The notes below the pieces were generated by a model. It was not told the origin of the DNA and made no database searches. It saw only the letters and a program-made list of their open reading frames with translations. The position numbers and the translations under genes are program-made. 64,000 nucleotides of DNA from Kryptolebias marmoratus (lineage: Eukaryota; Chordata; Actinopteri; Cyprinodontiformes; Rivulidae), in contig NC_051443.1 in NCBI RefSeq assembly GCF_001649575.2, positions 5,520,195 through 5,584,194 of the forward strand, given 5' to 3'. Of this stretch, positions 10,865 through 21,560 are shown piece by piece; the stretch's first letter is position 1; the number at the start of each line of letters is the position of its first letter.

Positions 10865-11836
10865 CTTTTACACGGACCCTAATGGTAAGGTAAGGTAAGG
10901 TACATTTATTTATATAGCACTTTTCAGCACAAGGCGACATAAAGTGCTTTACAAGACAAGAACAAAATTACAGACAAAGTTACAGACAAAATACAAGAAA
11001 GAAAACTAAACTAAACAACAATACAAAGTTACAGAACATGATAATGCAGGTACAAGATAACTAAGCTAAAACATGACAATGCTAACTAAAGTACAGGATA
11101 ACTAAACTACTAAAACATGATATTACTAAACTAAGGCACGAAGAATCCAGCCAACAGTGCCAAGGCCCGCTAAAACAGCCAACATAAAAATGCTAAGTTA
11201 ACTGAATTGATAGAAGTAAAAACATCGGTCCCGGCTCCACTCTACTTGGCTTGCTTTGCTAGCGTTTACATCTGCATTTTTTCGCGGTCGGTCCCTGCGT
11301 TTTTGGTCCCTGCTTCGGAGTAGGGCCAGCCGGGCCAGCCCTGCTTCGTGGGCGGCGCAAGCTTAGCTCCAGTTCACTCATTGGTCGTGAGTGTGACCAG
11401 ATGCAACCATAAAGAGCGAATATAGGAATAAAAACAACAGCGTTAGCTTACCCTGCAATGTTTATGCCGTCTGTCCCCCAGCTGAAGGGGCTGTAAAGCC
11501 TGAAATCTCCAGCGGATAACAGCTGTCCTACTCCGCACAACAATCGCGGCATCCAGAGCATTTCTTCCACTGCGCCTCTCCTCCTGAAGTCTCAGGAGAA
11601 TCCCCACAAGTTTAAAAAACAGCAAAAACACAGGGCCAACGTTGTTCATACCTCTTTCGTTGTTTACACAACTTGCGCTACACTTCGGTAGCGCCCCCCC
11701 CCCGTGCCGCGGCCCCGCCCCCCGCAACAACTGCTACTGACCAAACTGGCCGGTGTAAACGCGATGCATTCTTTATCGAGCCGAGCCGAGTAGAGTGGAG
11801 TAAAGCCAGACTTCTGAATTAGGGCCCGTGTAAAAG
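10865..11836. mobile_element. DNA element with inverted ends, inserted in the LINE
   Basis: The left end CTTTTACACGGACCCTAAT and the right end, read in reverse, CTTTTACACGGGCCCTAAT are near-perfect inverted repeats. The LINE protein continues across it. The interior is GC-rich on the right (11220-11800), with a C9 run at 11695-11703 and the words CCACTCTACTTGGC and GAGCCGAGCCGAGTAGAGTGG near the two sides. A 95-codon minus-strand frame at 11443-11730 may be coding debris; I do not recognise it. The superfamily is not clear, and PIF/Harbinger is one possibility. Confidence 0.6.
10886..11215 (-). mobile_element. 3' end of an L2-tailed element, nested
   Basis: Read on the minus strand this ends in GTAAAGCACTTTATGTCGCC and AGTGCTATATAAATAAATG, followed by short (CTTAC)n units. 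Upstream words such as TTATGTTGGCTGTTTTAGC match copy A at about 9870-9890. It is a 5'-truncated copy of the same L2-tailed family, sitting just inside the left end of the DNA element. Confidence 0.6.
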
Positions 11837-13175
11837 AGGCATTACTCATGATATTCTCATGCCCTCAGACAGTAGACTTGTGTCTATACTTGTCCTGTTA
11901 GATCTCAGGGCTGCATTTCATACAGTTGATCACAATATTCTATAATAGAAGCTTGGCCATCATATTGGGGTGATAGGAACAGCTCTTTAAATCATATTTA
12001 TTTGATAGATTCCAGTTTGTAAATGTTAATAATTAGTCTTTTTCATACACCAAAGTTTGTCATGGAGTTCCTCGAGGTTCATGCTTGGATCATTTAAATA
12101 TGCTTCCATTAGATAAAGTTATTAGACAACATGGGAAAATTTTTTATTGTAATGCTGATGATAGTTATATTTATGCATGGAACCCGATGAATGCAATCAG
12201 TTACTTAAGATTACAAACATGTCTTAAAGACACAAAAACCTGGAAGAGTCTTAATTTTCTGTTTATAAACTCAGATAAGACATAGGTAGTGGTTTTAGGA
12301 CCTGAGCATCTTAGGAACAAATGTTGAAGCCTTTCACTTCCTTTGGATGGCATTAACTTGATTGAGTCTAGTTTTAATGTAAAGGACCTTGGTGTTATTT
12401 TTGATCAGGATTTGTCTTTTAACCTCCACATTAAAAATGTTACCAAGACCGTTTTTTTACACCTACATAATAACACTACAATTAGAAACATCTTGTCTCA
12501 AAATGATGCAGGAAAACTGGTCCATGCATTTAACAAGTCTAGGCTGGACTATTGTAATTCAAAACCATCTGAATCATCCAGAAATCTATAAGGCTGATAC
12601 ACTGTCTACTTTTAAGACTAGGCTTAAGACTTTCCTTTTTGATAAATCCTATAGTTAGGGTTGACTTGGGTTTCCTGAGCAATCCCTTCAATATGCTGCT
12701 ATATACTTAAACTGCTGGAGGACAAATTGACCACATTTTCTAACTCTGCTGTTTTCTTTACTTGCTCTACTTTCCATGTTTGTGTTAGGAATTACTTCTA
12801 TCACTAACATGTTTTTCTTTGTCTTTCTTCCAGTAGAACTATAACTGGACCAGTCGTTCTGTGTTTGTCTTTGTCTCTTTCCTGTACTTCAAACCCCAGC
12901 CAGTCAAAGCAGATGCCACCCATCCTGAGCCTGGTTCTACTGGAGGTTTTTTCCTGTTAAAAGGAAGTTTTTCTTTTCCACTGTTGACAATATGCTGATC
13001 AGGATGGGAGACTGCGACAAAGTCAAGATTCCAGGCAATTTGTTTGCTTCATTAGATAACTTTTACTAATTGGCTTTTATAATTATGTAAATGTTTATGT
13101 AAAGTGTCCTAAGATGACTTTTGTTGTGACTTGGTGCTATATAAATGAATTAAATTGAAATTCATTTCTCAACAT

Positions 13176-13270
13176 AATATGATCTTAGTTTAGTCTAGTT
13201 TAGTTTAGTCTAGCATCAAAGACAATGAGTGATGTGTATTTCTTCAAGGAAAGCTAGGCATTTACTGAAA
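13176..13270 (-). repeat. R1-associated fragment, minus strand
   Basis: The words TTTCTCAACA, ATGATCTTAGTTT and GTATTTCTTCAAGGAAAGCT recur in the same order at 17140-17245 and 60095-60195, where they directly follow minus-strand R1 units. This is therefore an end piece of the R1 family. Confidence 0.5.
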
Positions 13271-13607
13271 ATAAAATACAGAATAATGTGTTATTTTCAC
13301 CTGGATACTATTCATAGAAGAAGTGGGACAAATAAAGCCTTAGGAGTGAGATTGTTGCTATTCGCTGGTGTAGATTCTCAGTCATCCAGGACAAGGCAAA
13401 TCGGCAGCAAAATGGTTTTGTTGTTGCTTTAAAATATGAATGCATGCAAAATATCCTAGATACCCTGGCACTTTTTGTCCTCCTCACATTGTTTCCATCT
13501 TTCAGTAAGTTTTGAGTGAGTGCCCCCTCCCCCCTCCCAGGCCTCCAGTTGAACATCACTGCCCTCAGCTTTGAGCCATTTCAAGGTTTACAATAAAAGT
13601 GACTGGT
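13271..13607. other. Gene-free stretch
   Basis: No feature recognised. A CCCCCTCCCCCCTCCC run lies near 13523-13538. Confidence 0.4.
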
Positions 13608-13740
13608 AATTATTTTCCTGTGATGGACTTCTGACCTGTCCAGGGTGTACCTCGCCTCTCGCAGAACGGCCGCTGAAGATAGGCACCAGCTCCTCCGCGA
13701 TCCAGAAAAGAAAAAGCGGGTAAAAAAATGCATGGATGAT
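13608..13740 (+). repeat. SINE-type 3' fragment
   Basis: It matches the 3' half of the element at 48241-48575: GTGATGGACTTCTGACCTGT, CCAGGGTGTA, GATAGGCACCAGCTCC, and a final ATGCATGGATGAT. The tRNA-like 5' half is missing. Confidence 0.6.
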
Positions 13741-14469
13741 AGTGATTCTAAAAGATTGATCACTAATAAAATCTACTATAAGTACAGCATCTCTCCAAAG
13801 TCATTTCCTGGCTGCGTGTTGAAGCTTTACTATTCAGCACAGCAGTTTGGCATTTCTCTGCAAAACCTCCCACACGTTTTCTCTGAAATGTTTTCCAGTT
13901 CAGTGGATAGAAAACAATTCCACCTGCATGAGAACTCTTTGCCCTCTCTCCCACCTTTACCACAACACCATCACCTCCTCCTCTTCTTCTTCTTCCTCCT
14001 CCTCCTTCTCTCTCTCTCTATTTTGTTCACAGTTCAGGCACACAAGCAGACTTTGGAGACCCAACCCCATAGGTTTGTGGTTCTCCACTCAATATTTCCT
14101 CATCAGAAAGGAGTGGCAGACCAACAGCGGTGAGGGGAGAGTGCAGCGACTGGCAGTGGGACAATAATGAATGGTGTGTGTGTGTGTGTGTTGGGGGGGG
14201 GCTCCAACTCTGAACCCTGGTCTGCAGACACCCAACAGCTCATATGAGAAGCTGTACTGCACTTGTTCCTCACTTTCTGACTCTCGAACCTAATGTTCAG
14301 TAGGGGATGTGATTAATTATTGGCATTGATTGAGTCCTGATCCATTGAACTCCATCAAGGAGGTACAGAGTTGGAAAGCAATGGGCTTCTAGAGAAATCA
14401 CAGCTGGCTCAATTTACTGGAAGAGTGAAGAAAATATGGCAGAAATTAACGGCATGGTATTCCTTCCAT
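13741..14469. other. Gene-free stretch with simple repeats
   Basis: It contains a CTT/CTC pyrimidine tract at about 13970-14025, which explains the serine- or leucine-rich frames read across it, and a (GT)n run at 14173-14191 followed by a G9 run. No gene is seen. Confidence 0.5.
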
Positions 14470-15085
14470 GCCATCTTTGGAAATGCAGTCATGAGATGTC
14501 ACACTCAGTATGGGTTGAGAAAGGCCCTAAGCTTCAACCACATCACAATTTTATCACAATATATGTAAAATTGAGTGAACTATAGCTATTTTTGTGTCTT
14601 CTAAAACCAGTTGGCTGTGGTGGTCATCTTAAATTGGCTTGGGTTCGAAAGGTTAATCACTTGTAGAGGTAGACACAATGATTGTTTGCTGAAAGTTTCA
14701 ATAAACTCCATCCAGTGGATCATGATATAGTTTGCCAACAGGCAGACAGAGTTGACTCTACATAGTTAATGGCAAAATTTAAACAAATATTTTGCACAAT
14801 TTATTAGTGCTCAGAAGGTGTGTTGGGGATCAGTCCAAGCCTCTATCACACCAATTTAGGTCAATATCTGTAAAACTGATTGAGTTATAGCCATTTTTGT
14901 GCTTTTAGGGTCAGTTGGCTATAGCAATCATCTTGAATCAGGTTTACACCAAAAGTAAATCAAGTAAATCATCAGTTGCAAATGTACATCCAATGATTCC
15001 TTTCTGCAAGTTTCAATAAAATCAGTCCACTGGTTCATAAGATATTTTGCTAACAGTCAGACACACAAACACACACACAGATGTG
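14470..15085 (+). repeat. R1 array, two units
   Basis: The TATAGCTATTTTTGTG box at 14581 recurs as TATAGCCATTTTTGTG at 14885, about 303 bp apart. Each is followed by the GGTCATCTTAAATT or ATCATCTTGAATC box, the CAGTGGATCA or CACTGGTTCA box and a TTTTGCTAACAG-like box. It ends in an ACACAAACACACACACAGA tail. Confidence 0.8.
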
Positions 15086-15884
15086 GACAAAATAATTATT
15101 GTCCAACTTTGCTTGTTGGCCGTGGGTGACATTAATATTAGATGGCAGATAAAGAATGGACCCACTATGAGAAATCATACAGCACAACGGCTGTGAACAC
15201 AGATTTACACAATTAACACAAGGTAAGCAAACACAGGATCTAACATAATCACTACTCAAAAACATGTAAACTCCACCTTAGACTGCCTCACTAATCAACC
15301 CACTTGATAAGTAAATCAGTAACCCCCAAGTTCAACAACTGGAGGAGATCTAAAGCAGTTCCACTAAGTGCGATGACCATTCATAAAACATGACCTCTGC
15401 TTTTTTATTCAATTATTGAACAAGTTCTCTTTAACAATAAAGGGACAGTTGTGGAACCATAGCACAGTTTCAAGCTTTGCTGAGGATAATAAAAAGCAGA
15501 ATTAAACAGAATTAAAGAAAATAAGAGGAGAAAACTCAAACTGCGTGCTTGGAGAATTCCTGAGTCCACCGTTCTGATATCAAAACCTGAGTCTGTTGAA
15601 CATTTCCAATAATATTTTTTTAAACTAAAATACTGAACTTAAATGTGATTAAATATGCAGCATTAAATTAGGCTTCACTTTAACAAATGTTGTGCAATAA
15701 AGTAAATTTGTATTTTCAATTTCAGCTCCAAACAATCATTTTCTTATTACAACATATAAGACAGTTCTTAAGTGAAATACGTTACAATGTAAACTGTGCC
15801 ATTTAAGAAAATAAAGCCACTTTTGAAAAAATTTAATATTTTATGGAGCCCTACATGGACTTTTATTGCCAGTCTTTTGGGGAA
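15086..15884. other. AT-rich stretch, no gene seen
   Basis: No exon or repeat match is recognised. Confidence 0.45.
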
Positions 15885-17245
15885 CAATGTTTTTGCCCGT
15901 GTCTTTTTATGTGTAAATGTGTGTTTTTGTGTTTGTTAGCAAAGTATAACATGAGCCATTGCATGGAATTTAAAGAAGCGTTCAGAAAGTAATCATCAGA
16001 TGTACATCTACAACTGTTAAATTTTGGAGCCAACCAAATTCAAGATGACCGCCATATTTAACAGACTTTAGTCAACACAAAAATGGCTATGGCTACTTTC
16101 ACACCTGATAGTCTGGTAGACTCGGTTCGATTGGGGACCAAAATGGCAACATTTCCATTTTCAGCTGGTGCGGTTCTCATTCACACTGTACTGAGTCAAT
16201 TTAGCCAAACCCTTTGAGCAACCTGTTGGCCCTCTCGCCTGTGGTAGCGCTGTACCAAGAATGACTTAAGGAAACAACACGAAAACCTCTGAAGAAGACA
16301 CTGAGCGCAATTTCTTTCTTCAGGAAAAGTAAACAAAAATGGAGTGGGGTCAAAGTTTAGCGGTTTTAGGTTCCACGTCTGACCAAGAGCCATTTCTCCC
16401 GATAGCTGTAGAAACGCAAGTTTGTTTTAGTTGTATTTACCCAGAAGGCCCTGTGCTGTAGTCCACTTACTGCTTTTGGCGCGGTCTCCGGTCTGCTTGC
16501 ATTCAAATATGCATTTGAACCGCGCCAGAGTTCACTTCAACCGAACAGAGACCTAGATTTTTAGATGGACCAGAGTTCACTTTTTTGGTCTGCATCAGAG
16601 TTCGATTGTGCATTCACATCTCTCCAAACGAACCAGACTTTTTAGGCAAATAAACTAGAGTTCGATTAAAGCGGACTAAACAGGGCTGGTGTGAATGCAC
16701 CCTACAACTTAGTCAACTTTGCAGACTTTGAGCCAAAATTTGATGTGGTCGTAGCTGAAAGTCATTTGTTCTGCATACTTAGTGCTACACAATATGACAC
16801 ACTTCTGCTTCAAACTTTGCCATGAAATGCTTGAGTCAGCCTTTTTTGTCTGTTAGCAAAATATCTCATTCATCCTGTGATTGATTTTAATGAAAATTTC
16901 AGAAATGTAATATTGGATGTATATTTATAATTTATTAACTTTTGGAGTCAATGTGATTTAAGATGGCTGCTACAGCTAAACAATTTTACTAAACAAAAAT
17001 GGCTACAACTCATGCAATTTTACAAAGAGTGAATTAAATTTTAATGTGCTATTAGATGGGAATACTCCCCAACATATTGTATACTCTCAGCATAGGATTT
17101 TGCATGACTTTGTTTTAATGATAGACAAAAAGGTATAATTTAATAATTTTTCAGCATAAAATAATCTTACCGAAAAACTGCATGACAGAGTGATGGGTAG
17201 GTGATATGCATTTCTTCAAGAAATGCTAGGCTTTTAATACCTCTT
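15885..17245 (-). repeat. R1 array, minus strand, split by a MITE
   Basis: Two R1 units read on the minus strand. The first (15890-16095) has GTTTGTTAGCAAAG, AGAAAGTAATCATCAGATGT and TTCAAGATGACCGCCAT. It is broken at 16095 and continues at 16702. The second runs from about 16850 (TCTGTTAGCAAAATATCTCA) to 17040. The 17140-17245 segment is the R1-associated end piece also seen at 13176 and 60095. Confidence 0.75.
16096..16701. mobile_element. 606-bp MITE inside R1
   Basis: Removing 16096-16701 and one of the two flanking CTA triplets (16093-16095 and 16702-16704) restores the R1 reading AATGGCTA...CAACTTAGTCA. The ends are imperfect inverted repeats: left CTTTCACACCTGATAGTC, right in reverse GGTGCATTCACACCAGCC. 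The inside repeats the words GAGTTCACTT and GAGTTCGATT. It encodes no transposase. The 3-bp duplication would fit a PIF/Harbinger-type element, but the family is not proven. Confidence 0.6.
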
Positions 17246-19241
17246 TGTGTTAATTTTTTTATAGTAGCCAACATTTGAATAAATACTTGTAGCTGTTTTA
17301 AGGTTTTTTAATTTTGTTAGATTTACACTTTTTACACTTTTTCACTTTTTTAAAAAAATGTGCTAGAATAACTATGTGAGAGATTTATAGCCAAGTGCTT
17401 TTTGCCTTCACATGTTCTTTCTTTCCTGTATTAACCAATGGTAGAGAAGCCTCGTTGACATTTTACATTCTACACGATAAAAAAGACTCATCATAACCTC
17501 TTGTTGACTGCTGAACTCTTCCACAAGGATTATCATTAACTTTCTTTTTTATCTTGACTCTCACTGGAGGCATGAGTGACCTGATGTAATTTCTTTGTAA
17601 TTGTATGGGTTTGGAGTATGTCTGATGGGTTCAGTCAGGCACATGGTGGCCTAGTTTCAGCAAAGTGATGAGAGTGGGAAAATAGAACGCTTGATTACCC
17701 CTGACACCGCTCAGACTGGGCTCCTGCCATTCAAGGTTATCGGGCCTCTTTACACGAATAGTCAAATATAGAAGGACACGATTATGATCTAGTTTCCACG
17801 TCTTCGCTCTGATGTAATGGGGCTTTTGATTAATTATTTATACGGTCAGGTTGTGTTTAAATGAACACCTGTGACCTCGACAAGTGGGCCCATCAGCCTC
17901 ATTAGAGCCTACATCATCATTAGCATCGGGGTCATCAACACCTTCAATTACCACTACCGCTGTCAGTCATCAGTACTGTCACTGTCATCATCTCACACCC
18001 TGAATGCTAATTTCCATTTCATATTCATCACGTCACATCTGTGAATCAGAGACAAGCAATTCCTTCTGCAACAATTATTTACACCCCCCACGTTCCACTA
18101 TTCAAACAGGAGTGTCAGACATACAGCGAAGGCCAAAGTAGCCCTGAACAAAACACTCCCTGGAGGACAGTGCTGATGGTTTTTCTAATGTGTAATGAAT
18201 AAAATACACAGAGTGTTCAAGCTGTCCCTCAGGCCATTGAAACAGGAAGGCCTGTGTCCACCCCTCCCCCTACCGCCCAGCGCAGCAAACATCAGAGCTA
18301 ACACATACATTTCATAACTAACAACACCCGTCCAAGTGTGCAGCCATAACAATGCATCAGCCAAATGAAATCAAATATAATTGGATACACTGCCTTTGTT
18401 CTCTGAAGCGTAAAGGCTCCTATCGAAGACAAGTCAACAAACAATATGCAAACAATAATACATACCGTGCTGTCTCCTGACCTAAAGTAAGAATAGGAAA
18501 ACACACCAAGACAGTGCCAAAGACAAAAAGAAAGAAAAAAAACTGTGAAAAATTGTTTGGATTGTATTTTTTGGGCATTAAGCTTCAACAGCTTTCTGCT
18601 CTTCTATACCAAAATGTAATTACCTTTTGAAGCTCTGCCTTTTTTTTTTTTTTTAAACAAAGGGATGTGAGAGAAACAGACTCAAACATGTGTTTCATGT
18701 GTTTTCTTTATGTACCGACACTCCAATTATCAGGAAACTTTGTATAGAACCTCAAACACATGAGCGCCTGCTCCGTTCAAACAGAGCTGACTTTTCTTTT
18801 CACAGCCTGGAAAAACTTTGATATCCATCACTGCTCTTAAACCCAAGATGTGACTCAAACCATATTCATGTAATAACACTTCATTCCATTTTAAATTTAG
18901 AAAAGTCCTAAAATCATGTGTTTTCCCCCCTGAGTTGTCAGAGCTGTGATGAAGACTGAGTTTAAATCACAACAATATTTACTCTTTTGAACTCAAGGAA
19001 ATGTGAAAAGGATGTCGATTTGGACATCTTTGCTTTTGAAAGCTAATTTTAACAATGAAGCATCAAAACTGTCATTAGCAATAATTGACACTCTGCAGTG
19101 TGTCATCCTTAGAAACAATGTATAGTACTAGTGCACATATGGTAACTGAGCTAATTAAAATTATGGGAGAAAATTTGTTGGTTTAGTTTAAAGAGTATGA
19201 ACGGCGCCCATTTATGGACTATATTTGGTGTAAAAGAAAAT
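17246..19241. other. Gene-free stretch, candidate conserved block
   Basis: No gene is recognised. The part 17690-18010 stands out by balanced composition, no simple repeats, and AT-rich homeodomain-like sites such as GATTAATTATTTATACGG. Of the unique blocks in this window it looks most like a conserved enhancer. The minus-strand 96-codon frame at 18298-18588 has no motif. Confidence 0.3.
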
Positions 19242-19247
19242 CACAAG

Positions 19248-20299
19248 CAGGGTTTACCCCAGCATATTATAAGCCTGGGAGGCCGCCCCACCAGGCTAAG
19301 CACCGCTTGTTTATTGTAAAATACGTCATTTTTTATACACTTTTTTTTTTCCACACACATCAACTTGACGCGTTGATCACGCGAGGGTGCGAGTGCCAAC
19401 AATGAAGTAATCGCGCTGTCCCTGCCCCTGCGCGAAGGCTCCACGCAGTGTCGCGTTGTGTGGTCGTGCATTTCCCAATTCTTGTAACTTCGCATGTGAA
19501 CCGCACGCAACTCGTTTCATTCAAAATGGACGGTTTTGGTGCTCTAGTGGAGCTGGTTTGCCTGTGTCGCCTCTGTTCGCGCCAAGTATAAACGCCTCCA
19601 CTGCGCGCTCAGGTCTGCGTGCTATTTGCAGAGCCCTGTGTGACTCTAATGAGCCCTGAGGCCGAGCCTCCTTCAGCTACCGCTGGAGTTAGCAGGTCAT
19701 CGGAGTTGCAGCAATAAACATCAAACAAGCGAGTTTAATCAGAACTGGTTAGGTGAGCCAAAGTTCAGTGGGTGGCTTTACAAGACAGAATATGATAAGC
19801 ATGTTTTGTACTTAGTGAAAATATTAATGACACGTGCTAATTTATCCTTGTTTACCAGTAAAATTATTCTATTAAATTCAGCATTAGATGCTTTGTTGTG
19901 TTGTTCCATGTAGTGATCCACCATGCAGCCTGTGTCACAAAAAGCACAGTACAGTACAGCATCTGTCTGAGACGTGAGACGTATGTTGGTGCCTTGTTTG
20001 CACCTTTTAATTTATGTTAATTTATTTCTAAATGTGACCTAAATAAGGATTCAAATTAGGTGCAAACAATTTGTATTTATTTTAATTGTATTTTTGTTTT
20101 AAAAAGTATTTCAAAAGTGCCTTTTTGTAAAACTGTAGTTGTGTAAATATTTGACACATATCTTACAATATCACATAATAAATAGCCATATTTTCAACTT
20201 TCCTGTCAACTTTAATCTTTTTTTTTTTTACTAAATCACGGTCAGCCGGCGAAAGGCCACCTACCACCGGGCTTAGCCTCTTTTCTGAGGGAAACCCTG
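19248..20299. mobile_element. hAT-like non-autonomous element, copy 1
   Basis: The ends are inverted: left CAGGGTTTACCCCAG, right in reverse CAGGGTTTCCCTCAG. The element is flanked by the direct repeat CACAAG (19242-19247 and 20300-20305). CAGGG termini are typical of hAT elements, whose duplications are usually 8 bp, so the 6 bp seen may be a decayed 8. The left part (19370-19670) is rich in CpG, unlike the rest of the window. It codes for no transposase. A partial second copy lies in reverse at 40058-40670. Confidence 0.65.
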
Positions 20300-20379
20300 C
20301 ACAAGCATTCCCATGCAGTTGTTAGTACAAAGAGGTCAATTACAGGACATTAGATCAGCAGAAGAGAAATCAGAACAGA

Positions 20380-21280
20380 ATGAACACTGTTGTTTCAGCT
20401 GAGCTTATATTGTTATTCTCCATAAACTTTGGCAGAAATGGAGCAACCTTGGACTACGCGGTTCAGGATGAGAGTGCAGACTTCATCTACCCCTATCATG
20501 TACACTGGTACACCACAAGGATGTATCCTGAGTCCTCTCCTCTACTTCCTCTTCACCAGGGCTGTAACGAATAGTCAACATTATCAACTACAAAAATTAA
20601 TTGATGCAAATTTATAATGACTACTCATTGTATACAGAGGCATCAATAGATGGCTTTAGTCATTAAGAACCATGTAAGTGTATTTTTCTGACCGCAATGA
20701 ACTACAGGGACATCTCTGGGGAGAGTATTGTTTCTATTTGCGAAGACAGCACATAATTGTACTCACAAAGAATAACATTGAAGAGGTAGAGGAGAAGCGG
20801 AAAAGGAAAGTTCAGTGAATGCAAATGACAGTTATGATGAAACAGATAGATGGGGAAAGGAGGTGGACAAAACATGATCTGGAACAGAATAGAAGCTGAC
20901 CTCATAGGAAGCTGACATGGACTCAAATAATTGTTGACTAATTGACTAATCAAAAAAAAGAAGCAAAACACTTAACCAATTAGTCAACCATCAAAATCAT
21001 CATTAGTTGCACCCTACTTATTACCCATGGGTGCTCCTTTATTCAACATACCAGCACCATGTTCAAATTTACTGATGAAACCACAATCCTAGGACTGATA
21101 GGAGACAAGAAGACACTTTACCTGACAGAGCAGTGCTCTTACAATAACCTGGACTCAAACATCACCAAAACCAAGGAACTCGTTATAGCATGTAGGAAAT
21201 CACAAAACACTGTGCACTCTCACCTCTGAATAACAAGAAGGAAATAAAGCAGTACCTACATCTCAGCTGGCCTCCACTGG
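20380..21280 (+). pseudogene. Non-LTR reverse transcriptase fragment, split
   Basis: TGTPQGCILSPLLYFLFTR reads at about 20503-20560, a reverse transcriptase fingers/palm motif. The next protein segment, with FTDETTILGLIGD in place of the active FADDTT-type box and ITKTKELVIACRKS, reads at about 21066-21200. Between them sits a hAT-like insertion (about 20564-21015). There are stops and frameshifts, the active aspartates are altered (TDET), and most of the element is missing. It is a different lineage from the L2-like copy at 10520. Confidence 0.65.
20564..21015. mobile_element. hAT-like relic inside the RT fragment
   Basis: The left end AGGGCTGTAACGAATAGTCA and the right end, in reverse, AGGGTGCAACTAATGATG are of the type seen in the hAT element at 51518. 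Internal TAGTCAAC and GTTGACTAAT words form a further inverted pair. The protein reading on either side joins across it. The target duplication is not clear, so the borders are approximate. Confidence 0.55.
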
Positions 21281-21314
21281 ACTTCACTTTCTCAAGAGGC
21301 TAAAGCAAGCTCCC

Positions 21315-21445
21315 CTTGCACCAAGTTTTAGCTCAATATCTTTAAAAATGGCTAAGCTAAGGCTGATTAGCTGTGGTGGCTATCTTAAATCAGGTTGTCC
21401 CCAAAGGTTAAATCAGTTGAATATTGACATTCAAGAGTGAGTGTA
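21315..21445 (+). repeat. R1 fragment
   Basis: It has CACCAAGTTTTAGCTCAATA, GATTAGCTGTGGTGGCTATC and TTAAATCAGTTGA in R1 order. The second half of the unit is missing. Confidence 0.6.
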
Positions 21446-21462
21446 AGTTCTTATTTGTGCCC

Positions 21463-21560
21463 CAGTGATGGACTTGCGACCTGTCCAGGGTGTCCCCTAC
21501 CTCATATACAGTGATGGCTGGAGATAGGCAGGTGACTCAGAAAGGAGAAGTGGGATGGAT
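21463..21560 (+). repeat. SINE-type 3' fragment
   Basis: CAGTGATGGACTTGCGACCT, GTCCAGGGTGTCCCCT, GGAGATAGGCAGG and a GGGATGGATG end match the 3' half of the element at 48241-48575. Confidence 0.6.

Larger units (their letters stand above)
10520..13175 (+). pseudogene. L2-like LINE reverse transcriptase remnant with 3' end
   Basis: Pieces of an L2/CR1-type reverse transcriptase can be read in order on the plus strand with frameshifts and stops. They are NYTPISNLPF (about 10698), NLFEEFQSRFKAHHSTDTAL (about 10792), SILVLLDLRAAFHTVDHN (about 11884), the active-site box as FYCNADDSYIY (12142-12174), and VKDLGVIFDQDLSF with HAFNKSRLDYCNS (12379-12558). STFKTRLKTFLFDKSYS follows near 12605. The active box normally has an aromatic residue before ADD; here it is Asn. 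The 3' untranslated part includes GGTTCTACTGGAGGTTTTTT and ends in TTGGTGCTATATAAATGAAT at about 13131, an L2-type tail. The copy is split at 10865-11836 by a DNA element and lacks the 5' half and part of the C-terminus. It cannot be active. Confidence 0.8.

Noticed and set aside
13645..14167. Overlapping frames with serine- or leucine-rich stretches
   Set aside because: They are created by the CTT/CTC tract at 13970-14025 and a SINE fragment at the start.
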